Assembly: GCA_008638375.1 (NCBI GenBank) | Contig: CM018052.1 | Span: 29,659,239 to 29,723,238, forward strand | Length of the DNA stretch: 64,000 nt | From: Nyssa sinensis | Taxonomy: Eukaryota; Streptophyta; Magnoliopsida; Cornales; Nyssaceae | Direction: 5' to 3' | Part shown: one piece after another, positions 23,451-35,200 of the stretch | Numbering within the stretch: position 1 is the stretch's first letter | How the letters are laid out: every line of letters begins with the position of its first letter | Position numbers and translations under genes: made by a program | Notes under the pieces: generated by a model | Database searches by the model: none | Told to the model about the DNA's origin: nothing | What the model saw: only the letters and a program-made list of their open reading frames with translations

Positions 23451-26400
23451 CTGCAAGTAAGAGATGAATTGCCAAATCAAGAAAGAGTTACAAAGAGAGA
23501 AACATCAATCTAGTTCATATAAACTAATAAGCTAACAAAACACCTTAGGATTCAGTGAGAGAACGAGAGAGAGAGAGAGACTGACAAAGGTTTGGACAGT
23601 GACAAAGGTGGAAGTAGAGAGAGGAAGCCCCTTCAAGTCACAGACAGGAGGCCGGGACTTCAAAATTCTAATGTGGTGATTTGACGGCATTTTTGCCATC
23701 GTTTCTTATTTTGGACAAAAACGGTGCCATCCTGCACTCATGCTAAACTGCAGATATCTCCTTCACGATGTCGTTTTCTGATCTCTTATAATCTTATTCC
23801 CTTCCCTCAGAGACTGCCCATGGTAAGGTGTATCCATTTCAATTGAAATTGATAACCTCTATTTCTCTCGAAATAGATAAGGATCACTCTCATCACTTGA
23901 ACATTTTTACAATTTTGACACGTGCATCCCAATTAATTGTAAGAGAAATAGAGTGTCTACATGTCACTTTAAATGAAGATAATTCCAACTCACTGCCCAT
24001 ATCCTTACAAATTTTTCTTAATTAATAATCACTGTATATGAGAATTTGTAAGACATTATATGTAAATATAGACACGTAAAAATGAAAACGAGACGGGTTC
24101 TCCTTCTCTAACTCTAACTCCATTTATGTTAAAGTTTATTCCGATCTCGTTTATGTATCTCGTCTTTGTCGGGCCCACCTCCGAAAGTAATTATCAAGCA
24201 GATCTCTGAGTATAATTCAATAATACTGAAAATTACAAATTAAATAATCATATCAGCAATTTCAACCCATCGAGAAACATATGTTCAGGAAAAACAGAAA
24301 CAAGCCCTGCATTTGAAACTCCATTTTGACAATAAGTTATTTCGGTTGCTTATATTAGGGAATGTGTTTCCAAATAATTCAAGTACGACATTACTGCATG
24401 CGAAATCTCAACAATAATAGAATTTTAAATTTTGACACTTAGATGCCATTTAATCCACAATAAATATCTATTTGTGATTGTGAGTTTTCAGATGGATTCT
24501 CTTACAATTGAATCAATGAAGCAGTCCTTTTCAGATTTGACCAAGGTAGATTGAGGTGAATGACTTCTGCTTGTCATTTTTTAATGGCTGCCACGACTGT
24601 GAACAGATGATTTGGGTTGGAAAATGGTGGAGGAATACTCGACATTGGGAATCGGGCTAAACTAGGTATCTCAAACTCAAATTCATTGTTGCTGCCACTA
24701 AATGGAGCAAAATTTTCAAATATTAAGAATGGAAAGAGGCAAACCAAATAGAGTGGGCATCTACCTGAAGGAGATTCTAGACGACGGCTGGAGATCGAAT
24801 GAAGTGCTGGAGACAGGCTGGAAATCGACAGCGACCTGGACGGATGGTGGTAACTGGTCGTCGTCAAGTCGTCACTACCACAAGTAGTGAACGGTCAAGC
24901 TCAAGGACCTAGGGCCATCTCCAATTATTCACCTTCACCAAATGAAGAAAAGACGGGTTCTAGGGGTCCTTCTCAGGTATGTGATTCTGGCTCGTCGGGT
25001 GGTGTGGGACATGAAAAAGTATAGAGCAGGGAGCAGAGGAAGAGGAGCTGCAAGAGAGACAAATTCCTGTCCTTTCCTTTGACAGCGGCTTAGAATGCCC
25101 TTCGGAGATCTTAAGGACTCACAAAGAAAGCCCCTCGGGCACCCACGAAGGCTGAATTACTTATATGAGACAAACACTCAAATACAAATCCAAATTTATT
25201 TATTTGAGTAAAAGTTAAATTTAAATTTGATATTTTTTTAATGGTCATTTAATTTTTTTTTTTTAAATTTTCAACTTATTTCAAAAGTTATTTTATATTG
25301 TTTCACTTCAAATTTTATTTTTTTTCTTCTTTTTCCTTCCAAATATCTTTCACTCTTAATTTTTATTCTCTCTCAAAATTTTCATATATTTCAATTTTAA
25401 AAGACTTGTCCATTGTTGGGTGCTCTTCAATTTTAAGTAAGTCACTTGTCCATTATTTGGTTATTAGAAAAGATAATTGTGTTTATTAGTGTATTAATGT
25501 GTATTTATGTATATATATGTGTGTGTGTGAGACAAGAAAATGTGTGGTGGAGATTAAAAGAAAAAGAAAGAAACAAGGAATAAAAAGGAAAGCCCTCTCC
25601 ATTTTAGTCATATGCTATCTCTCTTTCTTCTCTCTTCTCTCATTCTCCTCTTTCCCTCTCGATGGGGAGGCCAGGGAAGGCCGAGTGCGCGTGCGTGCGT
25701 GTGTGAGTATGTATTTTACATACAAAAGAAACCCTAACTCAAAGAGTAAATTAAAGGAAGAAGAAATAAAAGAAGAAGAGAAGGAAAGAAGATCAACCAC
25801 TGTAAACTCTCCCAAAATACCATTGCTTTCTTTTTCTTGTTTTTCTTTTCATTTATTTTCCTTTCACTTTCCATATGAGGTGAGGCTAAGTAGGGAAAAA
25901 AAAACTGTTAGAAATTTAGTTATGTGAATAGCACTAATTTGAATTTGGATTTTAATAAAAACTTATTTGGTTTGAGTTTGAATTTAAGGCTGAAAGATCA
26001 TTTTTGTGTATTTTAACTCAAATTTAAATTTAATATAGGTTTAAGTCCCTACTGAAAATGTCCTAAGGGAAGGCTGAGAGCGGCGTGTGTGAATGAGAAT
26101 GGTCGAATTGGGAAGCATTTGTGATTTGTAAAACATAATATATATATATATATATGTATAAGGGTAAAAGTGTAATTTAAATATAGTGATGGGTTGGGAT
26201 TACCCTTCCTCCTCTTACGCCTTAAACCCAAACGGGATTTTTTTACGACTCTCCCCGAACTTGACTTGGCCTTTTATCATCAACTTGACTTGGCCTTTTA
26301 TCATCACTCAAATCTGTTTTATTAGGGATGAATTTTGAATTTTGAATTTTGAATTTTGAAATTTGAGAGAGTGGAATAATTTCTCATACCTAAATACAAA

Positions 26401-28096
26401 CACGTACAACAAGAGTAATGTTAGCGCAACACTCAAAATTTATAATGTTACTAGACCATGTATTACACATGCTAACACCTAAAACATACAATCTAATAAT
26501 AATAAAATTTTTTAAAAGCTGCAGCTAATCAAAACAATTTTTATTGGACAGTATTTTCCAATGAAGTATATTGATTTAAAGTAATTGTAAATATTATGAA
26601 CCTTTTATCATATCTATGCCATAATAATTTTGTGTGTGTGCGTGCACGCATGCATATATTTTGATCAAATGTATTATTAAACAATTTTGAAAATCTAAAT
26701 TAAATTTAGAGTCATTCTTGAAAAAAGACAAAAAAGATGGTGGAGAGATAATATTATGTTTGCTAATTCATTTCTCAAATGATTTTTGCAATTTTCGATA
26801 ATAAAAAAGAGAAGTTCCTAAAAGTAAAGCAAGAGATTTTCTTTTTTGTTGAAAGAAAATTATTATTATTATTATTATTACTATTTGGCTAAGTGTAAAC
26901 TACTGTTATTAATCATGCTGTCTTATTTCATACTATGTATTTCGACAAAAAAGAAGAAGAAGATAATTATGATATACAATATATGATACAATACATACTT
27001 TGATATAGATAATTGCGAAATTTTTCTTAAACTTTACCACCATAATTTTTTTTTTTAATTTTGAATTTCGATATCTATTTTTATGTTAGCTTATATGATT
27101 TTATTTGTTGTATTGTTGTATGGAAGAGACTTAATTATTTAAAAAATATAAAATAAAAAAGACATACAATATGATATCTACGTTTGCTATTTAGATTTTC
27201 AACACTTAATCATTTAAAAAATATAAAATAAAAAAGACATACAATACGATATTCGCGTTTGTTATTTAGATTTTTCAACATGTTGATGCAAAATATAATT
27301 CAATTTGGCATTCTCTTCCCGACCCCTTAATTTAAAAGGCTTATGTGAGAACTTAGTCATATTGTTTCTTCTTAATTTTCTATAATTGTTTTAAAAATAT
27401 GATACAAGATCAAAATAAAATAAAATAAAATAAAAAATTTAATTAGAGCGATACTACTTTAATTTTATTTGGATTGTTATTATGGAGAGAAAAAGATAAA
27501 AAAATTTGAGTGATTAAGCTCGCTTCCCAAGAGACTTAAAAAGAAATTTATTTATTTAATTAATTCTTTTTAAAATTTTAAAATTACTTGAGTTAAAAAC
27601 TAGGACAATTGTTAAACAAAAAAAAAAAGAAAGTATAATTGACAGATAATTTAATAATTTTATTATTTTTTTCTTATTAATTATTAAAACAAAAAATAAT
27701 AATTTTATTCTCATTTAAAAAAAAATTAAATAAAGTGAAGATGAATATTTTCTTATTATTCTTTTTAAAATTTAAAATTATCATTTATTTTATTTTATTT
27801 TATTTTCAAAACTTCCAAACAGGTCGTAAAACATTCTGTGTTTGTACACACGAACTCAAAGTGAATCAACATTTCACGTTGAAGAAGGCAGTCCCAAATA
27901 CGAATCAACGATTCAAAGCACAAGTACTGCAGATAATTATACAATACATCGAGATCCTAGCAATAGTTCATCTTCAAGAGTTCGAAGCAATACATACAAA
28001 TTGCCATATTGGATTTCAATTGATTTGTCGCCTTATTTATAGGCCTGTTTTTGTTCAGTCCTCGTTTCAATCTTCGGATAAGTCCTAATTTACAGA
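23451..28096. other. Intergenic region between RPC9 (minus) and TFB2 (plus)
   Basis: A divergent intergenic interval that must contain the TFB2 promoter and probably that of RPC9. Near 23540-23660 is GA-rich transcript-leader-like sequence associated with the S25 remnant. 24560-25140 is less AT-rich, but its short ORFs (for example plus 24702-24887) resemble nothing I know. 25200-26060 has repeated AAATTTAAATTTGA blocks like the 22936 MITE, possibly a larger derivative. 26400-27800 is very AT-rich with simple repeats. About 27830-28096 is probably TFB2 5' leader. Confidence 0.5.
27129..27278. repeat. 75-bp tandem duplication
   Basis: Two adjacent copies, 27129-27203 and 27204-27278, both begin ACTTAAT and contain the same AT-rich block followed by GACATACAAT and a CGTTTG motif. 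They differ at a handful of positions. It lies in the AT-rich flank upstream of TFB2. Confidence 0.8.
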
Positions 28097-29142
28097 ATGC
28101 CTCAAGTGAAGATCATCGCCAAGAACTTCATGGACATGGTGGCCTCGCTGCCTGCGATGAAGCTTGATAAGCTCTACGAGAATGCCTTCATTTGTGAAGC
28201 CATTCTCAGGTTCACCCTCTCTCTCTCTCTCTCAAGGTTTTTGATATTTATTGGGCATTCATGTGTGGGTTGTATTTAATTTGATACTGCGAATTTAGGG
28301 ATGTTAATCTGTCTGGAATTTTAAGAGTAATTAGGTATAATTATGAATTTTAGGTATTGAATTTATTTTACTATTGCTCACTTTGTCTTTGAATGTCTAA
28401 TATGAGAATGTGAAGGTTATGACATCAACTTTGATCCGTTATTCTGTTTTGAGGAAAGAACAAAAAAATAATTTTGTTTTGTTTTATTTTATTGTTTTCA
28501 TAATCTTTTGGTGGCACTGCAGAGTAGTGATTAGACTTGATTTTATCATTTTCTGTGCTCAGGTCTTTACCACCATTAGCCAAGAAGTATGTTTTGCAAA
28601 TGTTGTACATTGATGTACCAGTACCAGCCAAGTCGATGGAAGAGTGGGTGGTTGCAGATGGATTCTCAAAGCATAAAGTAGCCATTGATAGATTGATTCA
28701 GTTGAGAGTATTGACTGAAATTGTTGACAGGTATACAATGTCCTTGCTTCCTTTTTTGGTAGTCTTCTTAAATTTTGATGGCTGTTTAGTGCACTCTTCT
28801 TGCTTGTCAAATGGCAACGATTTTGTAATTGTTGTTTGAATAGCAATGCTGTGGATGCGCTGTCAAATATAAACAAATAAGAATAAGGAGAAATCTTTAT
28901 CTGTAGAATGTTTTATATAGGGAAGACCTTCCATCACTTTTTGTCTTCTGACATTGAAAAATGTCCATATAGGCTTGGGACTGAGTTAGGAGATCTCCCA
29001 TTTTTAAAGATCTAACTTTTTGACTTCTGCTCTTTAAAAAATCCAATTTGGGCTTGGGACTCACCAGGAGGTCTTTTGATCTCAGAGTTCAGTCTAATTT
29101 AGTTTTCCATGCCCATCTGTTTTGCAGTCTTTCCGGTTGGTG

Positions 29143-29202
<60 letters not shown>

Positions 29203-32200
29203 AAGTAAAATATGGTTGGTGTAAATCTAAAACAAAGTTTCATATACGCTCAGATGATTGGTCAATGGTCATTATTTTTATTCTTCCCATATTAGCTATA
29301 GGTTGAATTGTATAACTGTAAATCTCATATGTATTCTAGTCCAAGAATTTTTTTTTTGGTGCCTTTATTGTTCTTTTGTTTCAAACATAATTTTTGTTTG
29401 TACTCGAAAACTCATGTAGTCGTCCTTTCGAAGAGACAGAAATTTCACAATTGGACATCTAAAAAAATTATAACTTGTCTATGCACTAATTTAAGGAGTC
29501 TTACTATAAATCTCAAATTTATTCCAGCACAAGAAACTTTTATTGTGCCTTGTTCTTTTGTTTCAAACGCAATTCTATTTGAAATTTCATGTTTTCGTCC
29601 TTCCCAAAGGTCCCGGGTTCGACTTCCACCACAAGAGCTACTTACCTATCAAAAAACAAAAACATAATTCTTCTTTCTACCTGAAAATTCATGTATTCAT
29701 CCTACCCAAAGGTCCCAAATTCAACTCCCACCCCCCAGGGCTACTCATAATTATTCTTTCTACCTGAAAATTCATGTAGTCATCCCTTCAAAGAGACAGA
29801 AATTGGGAATCCAACTTACATCTAAACAAAGTTTAAATTGTCTAGGAACTAATTTAAGGAATGAAACACTTATAGTTTGGTCATTTTCTTACTTTTTTTT
29901 TTTCTTCTATTTGTTTTGCACTAAAGTGCTCTTTGCTGTGCATTGATACTTGAAAATTTTGGTTGAAGAATTTGTGGTCTTTTAATGACACTATTATGTA
30001 ATTTTTAATTTTTCATTATTGAAACTTTTTATTTGAAGTTAACCCTCTGTTTGCCTATTTGCTAATATTGGCAGGAAAAAGGAAACCACTTATAAATTAA
30101 ATTCAACGTTTCAGATTAACCTCCAGAAGCATATAGTATATGGGTAAGATTTAGATTTATATGTGTGGCTTCAATTGTTCTCTCTGTTAACTGTACTTCA
30201 TTTGTTTTTTTTTTTCCATTTTGTTTCTTGTTATTATAACAATATAGTTTTCCCTTTTTGGTTTTGGAGGTGGGGGGATATAATTCTGCTTAGGCTGTCA
30301 AAATAGCTCATTGGAGGGGTCTCGGGATGAACTATTCATTAGGTTCATTGTGGAGTTTGAAAATTCCATGGCTAGCTGAAACCAGTTGGCAATAACTCTA
30401 TAACTTGAAGACTCTTTTCTTTTTAATCTTTTGTGAATCTATATTGACCGCTTTGTAGGATGTGGTTTCTCAAGATAGTTGACCCATGTGCACTTCACTG
30501 CATCTTGCTAAGGTATAGATTACTTACTGATGTAGAATAAGAGTGAAGAAGGGAAAGAGAGAGAGAGAGAAATTTGTAGAGAAGAAGGGAAATTAGAATC
30601 AGAAAGAGAAGGGAATTAGGTATCTCAAATTTGCATTTATTCAAGTATGAGAAATCTATTAAACCAAAGGCTTTTATATAGACAAAACCAAAAAAATTAC
30701 ATAAGAAAATAACATCCTCCATGCTAAAATACTAATGACTCATGGGTAAGGATCAAAATTTTGTTTCTTTTCCATCGAAACGGCCGAAACGTTTCCATTT
30801 CTCAGGGAGCCGAAACGAAACACTAATGGAATATCGAAATTCACATGTTTCTACGGAAACTATTTGGAAACAAAATTGTTTCCATGGAAACATACCGAAA
30901 CTAGTGGAAACATATCGAATCAGAGGAAACATTTCTTTTGTATCAACAATAATTCTAGAAGTTAGTAAAAAATAGTATCCATTTATTTTTCAATGATTAG
31001 GACTCAAAATTACAAGAAAATATTTCTATTATTTTTCCTAAAATAATAGAAAAGTAGTAGGGGAAATAAAGTGTAGAGAAACAACTATTTTAATACTAAG
31101 TTACTAATTATAATAGGTTTAAATCTCTATTTGTTTTACTTTTTATTTTATATATAACTTGTGTCAAATTATCTAATTCGTAGATATTACATAGTATATA
31201 TCTATTATGTCATTTATCATGAATTAGTATCATTTATCATGAATATGATGTATATGCCTTAAACATGCACAAATATTCAATAAATAGGCTTATTTGTATA
31301 AATAAATAAATTTTAAGTTATGTTTCTACATGTTTTTAATTTTTTCTCCGTTTCTATTATGTTTCCGAAACGTTTCCGAAATGTTTCCGTTTCCGGACAG
31401 ACCGAAACTATACATCGAAACGATATTTTGATCCTTGCTCATGGGTTTCTTTGTGTCCCCCGTCATTTCTCCGCAATTGAAAAAAACTTGACTCTGGCAA
31501 GTTAGGCTGGAGGAATTGCTTTAAAAGACGCGAATCATCATAGCGAAATGCAAGGTCATGAAATCAACAAGTTGAAATGGTATAACAACATCCTCCACGA
31601 GAACATAGAAAATCATCAACTGAAGAATCTCCATTTTGGTTCATAATAACAAACTCCACATGATCTATAATTACTACCTATACGAATAACATCAAGAAAT
31701 ATGCAAGGCTCCAACGGACCCTTATTAGATAGCATGGTTTTCATAATGAAAATTGAACCAATATCTAAATCCAATGGTATGTCAAGCAAACAAGTATCAG
31801 GTCTAAACTCAAGAGTTGTTAAAAATGTATTAGTGGATTTAGTTGTAGAAGTTGTGGAGGAATATAGAATTGGTGGTATAATAGCAGAGTCAACACATTG
31901 GTCAATGGCAAGAGTAGAAACAAGCAAATTAGCACAAATAGATTCATAAGTTAACAATTGTGACACGGGAAAAGTGACAAATTCTGGTTTAGGTCAGTCA
32001 TTAGAATTGTTTTTATTTCCACGTGTTATTAGGCTAGGTCTCTTTTCCCCACTCAATCAATTAAACACTCTTTTTGTGTGCTCACACTTAATTTGATTTA
32101 GAAGATGTTTGTGTATCGAGAATACGAAGAATTGAGGAGGGAACTTCACATCTAGGCTCAAGGTCACAAGGAACAAGAGAAGGAGACTTAGGTTTTTATT

Positions 32201-35200
32201 TCTAATCACTCTCTTGGGCTTTGAGTGGATTTAACATGATGGTCTTACCCTTGTAACTAAAAATACAAGTATTGTCTTTGAATTGGCACTAGGCACCTCT
32301 CTGTCTCATACAAACATATCACCTATCCACTTTATCTTAAATGGCTAAGGATGTGCCTCGGGTCGTAGTTTCATTCGAGTAACAACAAATTTTGACACTA
32401 TATTAATGCAATTACGATCACCATCAATGAGAATTCTGCATAAATTTCTCCCACATTTTTGAATAATTTGAAAGATATGTAGATGCGTCCATGCATCCTT
32501 ATGGTTGGGGTCTAGTAAAGAAATTATTAGGACATGAAGTTAAAATAGGGTAGTTTATAGTTTCCTTTCTAATACCACTTAAAATAGAACAAGAGAGAAT
32601 AAGGGAAAGAAAGAGTAAGAAATCTGTAGAGAACAGGGAAATCAGAATCAGAAAAAGAAGGGAATTGGGTATCTCAAATTTGTTTTTATTTAAGTTTGAG
32701 GAATCCATTACACTGAAGGCCTTTATATAGACAACCAAAATAAGGAACTAAATCAAATCCTAATATATGGAAACTAAATCAATAAAGTTTCAAAATTAAT
32801 AAATATTACAAAGAAAGTATTATCCTCTGAGATCAGAAAGTAATGGCCCGTGGGGTCATTCCTGTTCCCCATCACTTACTGTGTCATGGTTCCCATAACA
32901 CAGCCTGTGTCTATATTTGTTTAATCTAAATTTGATTTATGACATGAATAAACCTGGAATCACATTCCTTCTCTCAGTACTGTTTGATTTGTTATAGTGT
33001 ATGAGATGTTCTTACCCTTATAGGTGGTGGTCCTTCCTGTTCCCCATCACTTACTGTGTCATGGTTCCCATAACACAACCTGTGTCTATATTTGTTTAAT
33101 CTAAATTTGATGTATGACATGAATAAACCTGGAATCACATTCCTTCTCTCAGTACTGTTTGATTTGTTATAGTGTACGAGATGTTCTTATCCTTATAGGT
33201 GGTGTTTGACTCAAATAGATTACAGAGATGACCTTTTAATTGGATACTGCAGTGGAGTTTTACCAAGGGAACCAATGCCTTCAAATATCACTGTGAGGCT
33301 CCCTAGCTTGGAGGATCTAGAGGCCTATGCCACTGAACAATGGGAGGTGTGAACTTTATTTATGCTTTTCTATTGTGTGTCTCATTTCTCCATTGTGTTA
33401 AAAGGATAGGTTGGTTAGTTCCTACTAACCGTGGCAATGTATGTGCCATGAAATGATGTATTTGGTTTCTGAACTGATCATTTTGCAGTTTCATGATATT
33501 TATGACTTGTAATTGTGGTAAAGCAGTGTTTCTTGCTGCACCTTATAAGCTCCACCCAAGCTGAGAGGACAACAAACTTTAGCTCTTCTATGATGAAAGT
33601 TTTTCAGCGAGGCCTTCTAAGTCAAAGGTCTTTTCCGCTCTCAATAGTTCTATAATATTTTTTTCAATACATTTTACAAGCCTCACCTTTTATTTGTGTA
33701 CTTGGGGAATGAGGATTCAATATCTCATATGGTTTATGTTGTGTATTTGTGTCTTTTCCACAGAGATAAAGAAGCCCCCAGATTAACTGAGAGTGGTTTC
33801 CAGTTCTTGGTATGCATTACATTAATAATGTTGTGATTGCAGTTCCTATAAAGTGTCATATTGTAAACTGTGTTGATCTGTGTAAATAACAGCTGATGGA
33901 TACAAACGCACAACTTTGGTACATTATCAGGGAATATATCACTAATTCCGAGGTATGATTCTTTAGCTCTTTTTTTTTTTGGGGGGGGGGGGGGTTGGTG
34001 GGTGTGGGGGAGGGGGAGGGGAGGTGGAAGTCTCTTTAGTTAATTTTTTTTTTTTTGGTTGAAGCAATTCCAAATTTTTTCTTATGTTTTTGGAAAAACT
34101 CAAAGTTTGCCTAGAATACTGAAAATAAGTTGGACTTGATTTCTTAAAAATGCTGATTCAGAGGGCATATTTGATTATTCTTTTTTTTTGAGAGTTGATG
34201 CATGTAGTTCTTTAAAACATTAGAACTTTCATTTTTAAAATATATTGTCCTTCTCCTATGAATCATTATAGTTTAGGTATGTATGGATTTCATAAATTTT
34301 CTGTAGTTTCTCAAACAGATCCAAATGTTAACAATTTTACACAAAGCAAAGAACTTGATCAAAGACGTTTTTTTTTTTTTTTTAAATGTTGTTTAACTAA
34401 CATCAGATCTGGAAAGTGGCTTTTGAGTACGTTTTTTCAGAGTTAAAAGTTTATTAAAATCAAGGTTCTTTGTAAGGGGTTGGGCCATCTTTTCTTCGTC
34501 TAGGTCATTGTAATCCTTAAGTGTTTTTCCTCGCATCAGCTAACTCTGGGTTTCCTTTTGCCTTTTGAACACTCGACAACATTAAGTTTTAGCCAAGTGG
34601 GGGGAGGGAATGTCCAGCCTATGGGTTTCAACCTTAGGCTTCTTACAGAGTTCTGTAGTCAAATTTGTAGCAAATACTCTGGCCAGATTAAGGATAATTT
34701 CTCCTGCATTTAGGGGAATATAAAAGGCGGGATAAAAAACTCTCTATTCCTCCAATGCCAAATTTTCCAGCTCATAGTAGTATCAATTATAGCCCAGGGA
34801 ATCGAACAATCCAACTCTTTTACCTCTAAATTGTTGTCGATCCAAGAGATTAGAGGTTGGGAGTACTCTTCTGTAACTCCAGGACGTACCAGATAGTTAA
34901 AATGTTTGCGAAGGGATGGGGCAGTGCCTAAGGACATGTAAACCACTTTCCATTTCACAGCCACCGATCTCACGAGAGGGATCATCAGTCACATCTCTGA
35001 TTACACAATTTCTATGAGTGAGTAACTTGTCAAATATGGCCAACTACATAAAACTTTTAATTCTAGGAGGAGTTTTAATGGTGGAAGGGGTGGAGATATC
35101 CCATTTGCTTTTGCGGACGACATCATTATCTTTGGTCAAGTGGAAGAGGAATGATTTTGGTATCTTTGATGTGTTCTTGTTTGTTACAATGCTGTCTCTG

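Noticed and set aside
25499..25927. 142-codon ORF upstream of TFB2
   Set aside because: Lysine/serine-rich reading through GA/CT and poly-A tracts; the amino-acid pattern is explained by simple sequence.
27842..28042. 66-codon ORF just before the TFB2 start
   Set aside because: Out of frame with TFB2 and most simply part of its 5' leader; no conserved motif recognised.
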